Shown here: positions 9,575 to 17,003 of the stretch, piece by piece
How the letters are laid out: every line of letters starts with the position of its first letter
How positions within the stretch are numbered: position 1 is the stretch's first letter
Source: an uncultured Rubritalea sp.
GTDB taxonomy: Bacteria > Verrucomicrobiota > Verrucomicrobiia > Verrucomicrobiales > Akkermansiaceae
Reading direction: 5' to 3'
Assembly (NCBI GenBank): GCA_937132085.1
Contig: CAKZNV010000202.1
Span: 1-61,955 of the forward strand
DNA: 61,955 nucleotides
Translations under genes and position numbers: made by a program
The notes under the pieces: model-generated
What the model was told of the DNA's origin: nothing
Database searches by the model: none
Seen by the model: the letters and a program-made list of their open reading frames with translations, nothing else

Positions 9575-10556
9575 ACGTCATTTCATTCTCACAGGCATGG
9601 CTGGCTTCGCTGGTCTGATGACAAGTTCGTGCTCTTCTAAAAAGGCGCAAACTTTCACGTGGACGAGTATAGCCTTCGATACAGAGGTCTCGGTAAAGAT
9701 GGTCGGTATAGATGCTACGCAGTATTCTAAACTAGCTCCACTACTGTCTGAGAGAATCTTAGAGATAGAAAAATTGTTTAGTTTATATCTAGCTGACTCA
9801 TGGATTTCTAGACTCAATGCCGATGGTGAAGTGAAGAATGCTCCGCAAGAGTTCACAGCAATGATCACTCGTTGCATCGACTATGGACGCCAAACTAAGG
9901 GGCTATTTGATGTCACGGTGCAGCCACTTTGGGAGCATTATCAATCGGGTGACAATGATTTAGATGAAGTTCTAAAGCTAGTGGATATCCAGAAAGTGAT
10001 AATGAACGGGGACTCCATAAAGTTTGCTCAAGCGGGGATGAAGCTCACGCTAAATGGGCTAGTCCAAGGTTATCTGACAGACGCTATTACGGAACTATTA
10101 GTAGAACAAGGCGTAGAAAACGCACTAGTGAATGGTGGTGAATTCAGAGCTTTAGGTGACGAAAACCCAGCTTCGAAAAACTCTGGCTGGCAAGTGCAGA
10201 TCATGGGAAGCGAAGCAGTGATTTCTACGACTACGCTACTTAGTGGAGAAGCTCTCGCTGTCTCTGCTGGTTATGGTCAGACCTATGCTGTCGGATCATC
10301 AGCAGAGCTTGGGAGACATCTATTTCACCCGAGTAATGGAGTGAAAAATCCAATCAACAAGAAGCGCACATTCGTCGTCAAAGCAGACAGCGCAGAAAAA
10401 GCAGACGTCTTCGCTACAGCCGTAGCAGTGTCTCAAAAACCTCAGTGGCAAGCGCTAGCGAAGCAAGTAACCGAACTGCAAGTATATGAAGGTGCCGAGC
10501 TTTTCTATTCCCTGAAAGGGGTTTATATATTTAAGCCCATGGTGAGCGAAGTGTAG
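9555..10556 (+). CDS. apbE: FAD:protein FMN transferase (ApbE), divergent
   Basis: ApbE moves FMN from FAD to a Thr in exported target proteins, and the likely target is the FMN-binding protein two genes upstream. The start at 9555 gives a Tat-type RR signal (SRRHFILTG) merging into a lipobox-like segment ending SSCSS. AAGG lies 9 bases ahead, and the start overlaps the PepSY gene by 20 bases. The core ApbE fold is recognisable: FDTEVSVK, LFDVTVQPLWEHY, LNGLVQGYLTDAI and HLFHPSNG. The sequence departs from the standard motifs; LNGLVQGY replaces DLGAIAKGY and HPSNG replaces IDPRTG. The last dozen or so codons lie in a palindromic repeat cluster, so the C-terminus may be an acquired extension. 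A second, more canonical ApbE is at 55128. Confidence 0.88.
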   Translation: MNLPKSRRHFILTGMAGFAGLMTSSCSSKKAQTFTWTSIAFDTEVSVKMVGIDATQYSKLAPLLSERILEIEKLFSLYLADSWISRLNADGEVKNAPQEFTAMITRCIDYGRQTKGLFDVTVQPLWEHYQSGDNDLDEVLKLVDIQKVIMNGDSIKFAQAGMKLTLNGLVQGYLTDAITELLVEQGVENALVNGGEFRALGDENPASKNSGWQVQIMGSEAVISTTTLLSGEALAVSAGYGQTYAVGSSAELGRHLFHPSNGVKNPINKKRTFVVKADSAEKADVFATAVAVSQKPQWQALAKQVTELQVYEGAELFYSLKGVYIFKPMVSEV

Positions 10557-10710
10557 CCGTGGGTTAAAGTAATTCGGTTAGACTAGAGGACTGAAAGTCT
10601 GATAGATGGGTTAAACCCTGTTCTCAAGCATCCAACATATATCAGGCTTTCAGCCCTCTTTATACTTTTATTGCATATACCCATGGCTTGCTCTGCGGCA
10701 CCATGGGCTA
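10510..10710. repeat. Cluster of short palindromes overlapping the apbE 3' end
   Basis: Five small inverted repeats lie in 200 bases. They are CCCTGAAAGGG at 10510-10520, inside apbE; a TTTAAGCCCATGG / CCGTGGGTTAAA arm pair at 10530-10568, spanning the stop codon; GACTGAAAGTC at 10589-10599; GGCTTTCAGCC at 10645-10655; and CCCATGG / CCATGGG arms at 10680-10707. Three share a CTGAAAG/CTTTCAG core, like the palindromes at 18579-18867. They resemble REP-type elements. Confidence 0.7.
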
Positions 10711-10760
10711 AATATGTAAGAGCCCGCTGGGCAAGCTGAATGGTTACCTTATTAAAGAAT

Positions 10761-10796
10761 AAAAAACGCCAGCTCCGGTGAAGGAACTGACGTTTT
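10761..10796 (-). terminator. Terminator of the tandem HMA gene
   Basis: Arms AAAACGCCAGCTCC (10763-10776) and GGAACTGACGTTTT (10783-10796) form a 14-bp stem with two G-U pairs. On the minus strand it is followed by a run of T, so it ends the HMA-protein transcript. The plus-strand T-run is shorter, but it may also stop read-through from apbE. Confidence 0.85.
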
Positions 10797-10819
10797 GAGA
10801 ATGGTTTGTAATCTAGGGA

Positions 10820-11410
10820 TTACTTAGCAGTTGTCTTGAAACCTAGTGCCTGGATTGTTTCGAGCACCTTTGCTTTTGATGTCTTAGATGTGTCTACAGT
10901 GATGTCAGCGTGGCCTGATTTGTGGCAAACTGAACATGCGCTTACACCTTCGAGTGCTTCTACAGCAGTAGTAACTTTACCTGAACATGTAGTGCATGTC
11001 ATTCCTGATACAGGAACGCTGAGCTTTTCGCCAGTTACTTTGAAGCCAGTTGCGTTGATCGCAGTAGTGACTGCTTCTTTGTTAGTCTTAGCTTCATCGA
11101 TGTCTACAGCAACTGTGCCTGACTTGTGACAAACTTTCTTGATTGTTACACCTTCAGTAGCAGCGAGTGCAGTAGTGACTTTCTTAGCGCACATTTCGCA
11201 GGTCATTCCTGTTACTGCGAATTTAAGAGCAGGTGCAGCTTCAGCTGTAGCATCACACTGACCAGCGTCTGTGCAGCCTTCTTTATCGCATTTGCCTTTC
11301 TCGCAAGTTGCAGACTTAGCGTCTTTGTCGCAGCCCTTGCAGTCAGCTGAAGCAGTGGTAGCGGATACAGCGAGGACGATTGATGATGTGATTGTGTATA
11401 GTAGTTTCAT
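10820..11410 (-). CDS. Exported Cys-rich protein with two heavy-metal-associated domains
   Basis: The 196-residue protein has a Sec signal (cleavage near ASA-DC). A Cys-rich segment (about 23-52, with several CxxC-like pairs) precedes two HMA-like domains of about 65 residues (62-126 and 131-194). Each HMA has the copper/zinc site GMTC-x-x-C (GMTCEMC and GMTCTTC). Each also has a second conserved segment, VCHKSG, before the third strand; in repeat 2 this reads CSVCHKSG, a CxxCH pattern. It probably binds or buffers metal (copper, perhaps zinc) in the periplasm. Tandem periplasmic HMA proteins often work with P-type ATPases, but none is encoded nearby. The gene points toward the apbE operon and has its own terminator. 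Confidence 0.82.
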   Translation of the reverse strand: MKLLYTITSSIVLAVSATTASADCKGCDKDAKSATCEKGKCDKEGCTDAGQCDATAEAAPALKFAVTGMTCEMCAKKVTTALAATEGVTIKKVCHKSGTVAVDIDEAKTNKEAVTTAINATGFKVTGEKLSVPVSGMTCTTCSGKVTTAVEALEGVSACSVCHKSGHADITVDTSKTSKAKVLETIQALGFKTTAK

Positions 11411-11485
11411 AATTTTTGGTTAGTTGTTTGTGGTTGTTCTATTGAGAGTTCATGGTGTGATGTTTATTCCAGCTAATTAACATTT

Positions 11486-11899
11486 TTAGAGATTAGCGCC
11501 ACCCCAGAGTTTTGTGTATTGCTCACAGTGGATGACGATTGATTTATAGTCAGATAGTTTGAGGCCTTTAGGTAGTTTGTATTCTTGATCACCTCTGTTG
11601 GATTTGAGTTTGGCTAGAAATTTAGACCCAGATTTCACTTTCTTAGATGTGAGTGACCCGATGCTTTTCTTGTGGAAGAAGAGTTTAAGATCTGGAGCGC
11701 TTTCAGTTTTGAAGTTCTTTAGCTTCAGAGTGACGTCTTTTCCGTCATCGACTATTTCCCAAGTTCCAGAGATTCTCTCAGCTTTCTTAGTCCAGCTTCC
11801 TGATGTGAGAGTTTTGGTAGCAGCTGAGGCGATGCCTGCAATGCTGATGAGTGTGACGAGTAATGTGATGAATGATTTCACTGTGTTTGATTGTTTCAT
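11486..11899 (-). CDS. Exported DM13-domain protein
   Basis: This small secreted protein of 137 residues has a signal peptide cleaved near ASA-AT. One DM13 domain follows (about 36-135), marked by SGTWEIVDDG near the start, APDLKLFF in the middle and the closing pattern YKSIVIHCEQYTKLWGGANL with a single Cys. DM13 domains are predicted redox or ligand-binding modules often linked to DOMON-type extracellular electron transfer; this is a family inference with limited experimental support. It is divergent from the next small gene and lies upstream of the HMA gene on the same strand, about 75 bases away. The two may be co-transcribed. Confidence 0.78.
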   Translation of the reverse strand: MKQSNTVKSFITLLVTLISIAGIASAATKTLTSGSWTKKAERISGTWEIVDDGKDVTLKLKNFKTESAPDLKLFFHKKSIGSLTSKKVKSGSKFLAKLKSNRGDQEYKLPKGLKLSDYKSIVIHCEQYTKLWGGANL

Positions 11900-12039
11900 G
11901 GTTAGTTCGTTGCTGTGGTTGTAATAATTAGGAGTCGATGCAATCGATTTCTATTCCAATTAGATCTCTTTTGTTATCGGCAACGAGCTGGATTTCCTTT
12001 ATGTAACCAGCAGTTCAGTAACCTATAAAAATTAATAAA

Positions 12040-12291
12040 ATGTTCGAAGAAGAGAGTTTAGTCAGCAATTTAGTGCCAGCAGTGGAGCAACAGATGGAGT
12101 CAGATCAGACACCATTCGTGAAGAAGACCTATGATCGTCTGGTCGAGTCTGGAGAAGAGGAAGGTGAAGCGAAACTGCTCATAGCTCTCTGCCTAGCAGA
12201 TGAAAGTAACCGCATGTTCATCGATAAAAGAGATTTCGATCTCAAGCGCTACCAAGAATTGCTCGAACGTCTACCAGAGGTTCCTGAGTAG
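12040..12291 (+). CDS. Small acidic hypothetical protein
   Basis: This 83-residue cytoplasmic protein has no signal peptide and is predicted all-helical. The central pattern VKKTYDRLVESGEEEGEAKLLIALCL looks like two helices of a small regulator- or SEC-C-associated-type helical protein, but I do not recognise a named family with confidence. There is no Shine-Dalgarno sequence before the ATG; the leader is A-rich. It stands alone, about 230 bases before the next gene. Confidence 0.6.
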   Translation: MFEEESLVSNLVPAVEQQMESDQTPFVKKTYDRLVESGEEEGEAKLLIALCLADESNRMFIDKRDFDLKRYQELLERLPEVPE

Positions 12292-12304
12292 GGTATTTAC
12301 ACAA

Positions 12305-12412
12305 GGGATTTTTTTATACAGAATTAACAGAATTTCTCAGAATAGGCAGAATTGCTTGATCAAATAGTTTCATTGGAATCGCAAAATTCTGAATAATTGT
12401 GCAAATTCTGTA
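12305..12412. repeat. Interspersed CAGAATT words forming an inverted pattern
   Basis: The intergenic stretch contains ACAGAATT, ACAGAATTT and GCAGAATTG on the plus strand, followed by AAAATTCTG and AAATTCTGT in the opposite orientation. The outer copies could pair into a long imperfect stem. It is not a terminator. I see no gene in 12292-12524 beyond this. Confidence 0.5.
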
Positions 12413-12524
12413 GAGCGCCGCAGGTATAGCCTCCTAAGTATAGATTCACTGTTCCTGAGTAAGTGATTTTAGGTTTGCAGAAGCGAACAATTACAGATAG
12501 TTAACAGCCAACAACACACAAATT

Positions 12525-12878
12525 ATGAATCCAGAAATTTACAAACTCATTCACTATGCAGGTATTTTTACCTTACTTTTTGCATTAGGCTCACTATTTA
12601 CAAAATACAACAAGGCTGCTGTTATTGGTCACGGTATTGCTCTGCTTCTTCTTATCCTCGGTGGATTCGGGATGCAGGCGAAATACAAGAGCGTGTATGT
12701 AGGTCAGTTCGGAGCTACATGGCCTAATTGGCTCATTGCTAAGATAGTGATCTGGGTGATATTTGGAGCAATGGTGGCTCTCGCTAAGAAGAAGAAAATC
12801 CAAGGCCCTGCGGCATGGATAGTCTGTATCGGTCTTGCACTAGCAGCTGCTTACCTTGCAAAGTTTAAGCCATTTTAG
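12525..12878 (+). CDS. Small integral membrane protein
   Basis: The 117-residue protein has about four predicted membrane helices (near residues 9-24, 31-48, 67-84 and 95-112), with short polar loops and a basic KKKK cytoplasmic segment. The HYAGIF start and general shape recall SirB2-like or DoxX-like small membrane proteins, but no diagnostic motif is visible, so the function is unknown. It is a single-gene unit with its own terminator directly downstream. Confidence 0.7.
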   Translation: MNPEIYKLIHYAGIFTLLFALGSLFTKYNKAAVIGHGIALLLLILGGFGMQAKYKSVYVGQFGATWPNWLIAKIVIWVIFGAMVALAKKKKIQGPAAWIVCIGLALAAAYLAKFKPF

Positions 12879-12898
12879 GTAACTAATATTTTTTAAAT

Positions 12899-12936
12899 GG
12901 TCAATGAAGCTTATCTGAGTTTCGTTGACCTTTTTT
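12899..12936 (+). terminator. Terminator of the small membrane-protein gene
   Basis: The 10-bp stem GGTCAATGAA / TTCGTTGACC, with one G-U pair, is followed by six T residues. It begins about 20 bases after the stop codon. Confidence 0.88.
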
Positions 12937-12952
12937 GTTTTTGGAGAGAAGA

Positions 12953-13369
12953 ATGAATACTGATTTTTTATACAAGCAGGTCTCCGAGGGGGAGGATCTG
13001 GAGGAGCTGGCTCATGCTTTTTGTTTAGAGCATGGTGATGATAAGCGTGGAGGTATTGCTGAGGGTGAGTTTACTCAACTCTATGATTTGTTAGGATCGA
13101 CTGTTTCTAAATACGCTACTTTTGGTGATGAGGATCCAACTGCGGACTTTATGGGGAGCCGGATGGTGGAGAAATTGCCTTACATTTTGTTGGTGGCTGA
13201 GGATGATTCAGATCCAGCGATTGCTCTTAAAGCCTCCCTAGAGACGATCAAGGTAGCTCATCGACCATTGGCGATTGCGTTCGATTATTATCCGCATGAG
13301 TTATTAGTAATTCCGCCCAATGTAGTGTTTTCGACATTTGATATCGAAGCCTTGACTGGGAAGGAGTAA
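12953..13369 (+). CDS. Hypothetical protein whose 3' end is repeated downstream
   Basis: This 138-residue soluble acidic protein has no signal peptide and no recognised family. The start at 12953 is supported by GGAG six bases upstream; a TTG start at 12935 would fall inside the preceding terminator's T-tract. The last 14 codons (VFSTFDIEALTGKE plus stop) are the beginning of a 205-bp unit repeated twice more downstream. Those copies still read VFSTFDIEALIGAE and VFSTFDIEVLIGAE, each with a stop. Confidence 0.65.
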   Translation: MNTDFLYKQVSEGEDLEELAHAFCLEHGDDKRGGIAEGEFTQLYDLLGSTVSKYATFGDEDPTADFMGSRMVEKLPYILLVAEDDSDPAIALKASLETIKVAHRPLAIAFDYYPHELLVIPPNVVFSTFDIEALTGKE

Positions 13370-13923
13370 CCAAGGTCGTTACGACGTCGTTCCAGCATAA
13401 GGTTCACTTTCAGCGAACGAATTTTGGTGGATATGGGTAATAGGGATGCGTTGCTTTGCTCCTTTCCCTATCCTGGTATAAATTTCACCGTTGGTGAAAG
13501 GGGAGTTGGTGATGGTGTTGCGCTGGATTGTGTTTTCGACATTTGATATCGAGGCGTTGATTGGGGCGGAATAATCGAGGTCGTTGCGGCGTCGTTCCAG
13601 CATAAAGTTCACCTTCAGCGAACGAATTGTGTGGGATGAGGGTAATAGGGATGCGTCGCTTTGCTCCTTTCCCTATTCTGGTATGAATTTCAGCGTTGGT
13701 GAAAGGGGAGTTGGTGATGGTGTTGCGCTAGATTGTGTTTTCGACATTTGATATCGAGGTGTTGATTGGGGCGGAATAGCCGAGTGTGTTACGGCGTTGT
13801 TTCAGCATAAAGTTCACCTTCAGCGAACGAATTTTGGTGGATATGGGTAATAGGGATGCGTTGCTTTGCGCCTTTCCCTATCCTGATATAAATTTCACCG
13901 TTGGTGAAAGGAGAGTTGGTGAG
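13325..13923. repeat. 205-bp tandem repeat, two full units and one partial
   Basis: Copies begin at 13325, 13530 and 13735, an exact 205-bp spacing, and the third stops near 13923. Each begins with the terminal codons of the upstream gene. Each then carries three inverted-repeat segments: GTTCACTTTCAGCGAAC-like, ATAGGGA...TCCCTAT, and TTTCACCGTTGGTGAAA. Copies differ by scattered substitutions but not by indels, which keeps the period constant. Apparent reading frames inside are by-products of the repetition. Confidence 0.92.
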
Positions 13924-13930
13924 TTTTGAG

Positions 13931-14038
13931 ATGAGCGCTCTCGTGAGCGAGATTCTAGAATTAGTATCTAAGCTGAAATCCTGTAAAAATCGTTACGATT
14001 CTGCGCAAACTGTTATTAAATATGAATGTGTGAATTGA
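13931..14038 (+). CDS. Possible 35-residue peptide after the repeat array
   Basis: A short frame starts with ATG right where the third repeat copy breaks off. It encodes a helical peptide (MSALVSEILELVSKLKSCKN...). It has no Shine-Dalgarno sequence and no recognised family, so it could be a remnant of a larger helical gene. The remaining bases to 14103 hold a pyrimidine tract of C and T runs beside the tag stop codon. Confidence 0.2.
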   Translation: MSALVSEILELVSKLKSCKNRYDSAQTVIKYECVN

Positions 14039-14103
14039 CTCAGTGGTTGGAAACGACCGTCACAAAGCACGGAGGCTTTCCCCTTTTTTCTTTCCCCTTT
14101 CCC

Positions 14104-14661
14104 CTAGCGAATTGGAGCGCAGCAACAATTCGCGGTGTGGTCATTGACCATACCCACAGCCTGCATGTAGGCGTAGATGATGGTGGGGCCTACGAAGGTG
14201 AAGCCGCGTTTTTTTAGGTCTTTGCTGATTGCCTCCGAGAGTGGGGTCTGGGTGGGGATGTCGGAGAAGTCTTTGAAGTGATTGAGGATGGGTTGGTGGT
14301 TTACCCAGTTCCAGAGGTAGTCGTTGAGGCTGGTTTCGGTTTTGAGGAGCTCTAGGGTGGCTAGGGCATTTTTGCGGGTTCCGTAGATTTTGAGCCGATT
14401 GCGGATGATGCCAGGGTCGAGGAGGATTTTGTCGAGCTGGGCGTCAGTCATTTTGGCTACTTTCTGGACGTTGAAATCATAGAATAGCTTCTTGTAGTGA
14501 GCTCGCTTCTTGAGGATGGTGATCCAAGAGAGACCAGCCTGTGCGCCTTCTAGTATAAGCATTTCGAAGAGATGACGATCATCGTGAGCGGGGACTCCCC
14601 ATTCTGTGTCATGGTAATTTATGTAGAGAGGATCGTCTGTGACCCATGTGCAGCGCTTCAT
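14104..14661 (-). CDS. tag: DNA-3-methyladenine glycosylase I
   Basis: Tag removes 3-methyladenine from alkylated DNA as the first step of base excision repair. The 185 residues match the family length. Signatures are the RCTWVTDDPLYINYHDTEWGVP start, the GLSWITILKKR helix and the C-terminal FVGPTIIYAYMQAVGMVNDH segment. The HhH-like zinc snap is complete, with Cys4, His17 and the His and Cys residues near the C-terminus (DHTANCCC). It is divergent from tig and transcribed alone. Confidence 0.95.
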   Translation of the reverse strand: MKRCTWVTDDPLYINYHDTEWGVPAHDDRHLFEMLILEGAQAGLSWITILKKRAHYKKLFYDFNVQKVAKMTDAQLDKILLDPGIIRNRLKIYGTRKNALATLELLKTETSLNDYLWNWVNHQPILNHFKDFSDIPTQTPLSEAISKDLKKRGFTFVGPTIIYAYMQAVGMVNDHTANCCCAPIR

Positions 14662-14809
14662 GGAGGTAATTTAGCATTATAAAAAAGTATGCCAAGTATG
14701 GATAAAGGCTTTGACGTTCGGCGTTTTCCTGCCTACTTTCCGCCTCCTGCGCTAAGCGACTTATAGAAGTCTTGCGCCTAAATAGATCAACTTTTAAGAC
14801 ACAAACGAT

Positions 14810-16147
14810 ATGAACATCACTGTAGAAAAACAACCAACATGTTCCGCTACTGTAAAGGTAGAGGTGCCAGCAGAAAAGGTAGCTTCAGAGCGCCAAGACA
14901 TTGTAAAAGCTTACGCTAAGAACGCTAATATTAAAGGATTTAGACCTGGTAAGGCTCCTTTAAGTGTGATCGAGAAGCGCCATGCTAAAGATATTTCTGG
15001 TGAGCTATATAGCAGACTTATCAATGCAGGTTGTGACGAAGCAATCAAGCAAGAGGAGCTCAAAGTCCTCTCAGTAAACGTGACTGACGAGCCTGAGCTT
15101 ACTGCTACTGGTGAGTTGAAATTCCAAGCGGAAATCATCCTCGCTCCTGAGTTTGAAGTTCCTAACTACCTCGGTTTAGCGGTAGAGGCACCTAGTGCTG
15201 AGGTGACTGACGAAGATTTAGATGCATCACTCGACGAGCTACGTCAGAGATTTGCAGAATTCACAGATGTAGAGCGTGAGCTTACTGATGGCGATTTCGC
15301 TGTAGTAGATTTCACTGCAACTACTGATGGCAAGCCAGTCGCTGAAGCGATCGGTAAGTCAGCTGGATTCCTCGAAGGCCGTGAAGGTCACTGGGCGAAG
15401 GTAGAAGACGATTCATTCATGCCTGGATTTGGTTCTGGACTCAAAGGCCTCAAGGCTGGCGACAAGAAGGAGCTAGTTCTTACAATGCCTGAAGATTTCC
15501 CACTTTCAGACGTCCAAGGTGCTGACATCACATTCGATGTGACAGTAACAACTGTTAAAGAGCAGGAACTTCCTGAGCTTAACGATGATTTCGCAGCTAA
15601 GCTCATGCCTGAAAAAGGTATGGACGATCTTAAGGACATGATCCGCATGCAGCTCGGACAAGAGAAAGAGCGCATCGCATCTGACGCTAAAGTAGAGCAA
15701 GTAGTAGAGCAGCTTAACAGCGGCGTAGACTTCGAGCTTCCACAAGCACTCGTAGATCAAGAGACTCAAGGCAATGCGATGAACATGATGGAGAAGGCAA
15801 GAAGCCAGGGCATGACTGATGAGATGATCCAGGAGCAAGAAGCTGAGATCGCTGAGTCAGCAGCGGCACAAGCTAAGCTTAACCTTAAGACTAACTTCAT
15901 CCTTCAGGAAATCGCTAAGAAGGAGAGCATCGAGGTCGAAGACCAAGACGTGATCCAGAGAATCTCTGCAATGGCTGAGCAAGCTCAAAAGCCAGTTAAG
16001 GCTTACATCAAGGAGCTTCAGAAGGCGAATGCTATCCAGAATGTGCGCAACTCAGTTCTTATCGGAAAGACTATTGACTTTGTAGTAGGCAAGGCGACTG
16101 TGACTGAAGTCGCAACGACTGAAACACCAGAAACTGATGCAGAATAA
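14810..16147 (+). CDS. tig: Trigger factor, ribosome-associated chaperone
   Basis: Trigger factor binds ribosomal protein L23 at the exit tunnel and shields nascent chains. The 445-residue protein has all three domains. The N-terminal ribosome-binding domain has the GFRPGKAP signature (about 43-50). The FKBP-type peptidyl-prolyl isomerase domain (about 160-245) contains GDFAVVDF and [16 protein letters not shown]. The C-terminal domain (about 260-430) is helical and chaperone-like, followed by an acidic tail. The next gene, clpP, begins within or directly after its 3' end, which is the usual tig-clpP order. Confidence 0.97.
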   Translation: MNITVEKQPTCSATVKVEVPAEKVASERQDIVKAYAKNANIKGFRPGKAPLSVIEKRHAKDISGELYSRLINAGCDEAIKQEELKVLSVNVTDEPELTATGELKFQAEIILAPEFEVPNYLGLAVEAPSAEVTDEDLDASLDELRQRFAEFTDVERELTDGDFAVVDFTATTDGKPVAEAIGKSAGFLEGREGHWAKVEDDSFMPGFGSGLKGLKAGDKKELVLTMPEDFPLSDVQGADITFDVTVTTVKEQELPELNDDFAAKLMPEKGMDDLKDMIRMQLGQEKERIASDAKVEQVVEQLNSGVDFELPQALVDQETQGNAMNMMEKARSQGMTDEMIQEQEAEIAESAAAQAKLNLKTNFILQEIAKKESIEVEDQDVIQRISAMAEQAQKPVKAYIKELQKANAIQNVRNSVLIGKTIDFVVGKATVTEVATTETPETDAE

Positions 16148-16172
16148 TACATTTAACGAAAATTCCAATACA

Positions 16173-16793
16173 ATGACTCCACAAAATAACTACTATCCGA
16201 TCCCTACCGTTATCGAGCAGGACGGCCGTGGTGAGCGTGGATATGACATCTACTCACGTCTGCTTAAGGACCGCATTATCTTCATTGGCACCGGTATCGA
16301 TGACCATGTTGCTAATGCAGTGATTGCTCAGATGCTTTTCCTACAAATGCAGGATCCTAAGAAGGATATCCACATTTATATCAACTCACCGGGTGGCTCA
16401 GTCACAGCGGGACTCGCTATCTATGATACGATGCAGTTCCTCACATGTGAGGTGAACACTTACTGTATCGGTATCTGTGCTTCAATGGGCGCAGTGCTTC
16501 TAACAGCGGGAACTAAAGGAAAGCGATTCTGCCTACCAAACTCACACGTGATGATCCACCAGGTATCTGGCGGAGCACAGGGAACTGCGTCTGACGTAGA
16601 GCGCACAGTGAAGTTCATGTATGGTCTAAAAGGGAGACTTAATAAGATCCTTTCACACCACACTGGCAAAACTGAGAAGCAAGTCGAGAAGGACGCTGAC
16701 CGTGACAACTACATGTCTGCGGAAGAAGCTACTGCCTACGGACTCGTGGACAAAGTTCTTGAGAGCAAGCCAGCTCATGACGAGAAGAAGTAG
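16173..16793 (+). CDS. clpP: ATP-dependent Clp protease proteolytic subunit
   Basis: ClpP forms the tetradecameric serine-protease chamber used by ClpX and ClpA/C. The catalytic triad is intact: Ser in ASMGAV, His in MIHQ 25 residues later and Asp in DRDNYMS 49 residues after that, the canonical spacing. I prefer the ATG at 16173 (206 residues, beginning just before [21 protein letters not shown]). An ATG at 16137 in the same frame would overlap tig by 11 bases and add 12 residues. clpX, the usual next gene, is absent; uvrC follows instead after a terminator. Confidence 0.97.
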   Translation: MTPQNNYYPIPTVIEQDGRGERGYDIYSRLLKDRIIFIGTGIDDHVANAVIAQMLFLQMQDPKKDIHIYINSPGGSVTAGLAIYDTMQFLTCEVNTYCIGICASMGAVLLTAGTKGKRFCLPNSHVMIHQVSGGAQGTASDVERTVKFMYGLKGRLNKILSHHTGKTEKQVEKDADRDNYMSAEEATAYGLVDKVLESKPAHDEKK

Positions 16794-16832
16794 TATTTTT
16801 AATTCTGACACCTAGGGGTAACCCTGGGAGCA

Positions 16833-16904
16833 AGAAGCAGGAAGCAAGTAGCCGCAAGCGTTCGACGTAGCGGCAGAGCTTCTCGCTCCGTGCTTCTCGC
16901 TTCT
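16833..16904. other. Large imperfect stem-loop after clpP
   Basis: Outer arms AGAAGC-AGG-AAGCA and TGCTT-CTC-GCTTCT enclose an inner GCCGC/GCGGC stem, giving a hairpin of about 70 nt. The right side contains GCTCCGTGCTTC, the same words as the 7-bp tandem repeat after gatB. It has no T-tract of its own and lies upstream of the true terminator. Confidence 0.6.
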
Positions 16905-16923
16905 AATGTCAAAGACATTCAAC

Positions 16924-16957
16924 AGCCGTCTTCGCAGAAATGCAGGGCGGCTTTTTT
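16924..16957 (+). terminator. Terminator of tig-clpP
   Basis: The 7-bp GC-rich stem AGCCGTC / GGCGGCT is followed by six T residues, about 130 bases past the clpP stop. Confidence 0.85.
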
Positions 16958-17003
16958 GTGATTTGATTTCGTCTCATATAGAGGTATTCATTTACAGAAT
17001 AAA

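Noticed and set aside
13379-13612. 77-residue minus-strand frame
   Set aside because: It lies inside the tandem repeat and is open only because of the repeated composition.
13325-13923. CRISPR array
   Set aside because: The 205-bp units are contiguous, far longer than CRISPR repeats, with no unique spacers and no cas genes.
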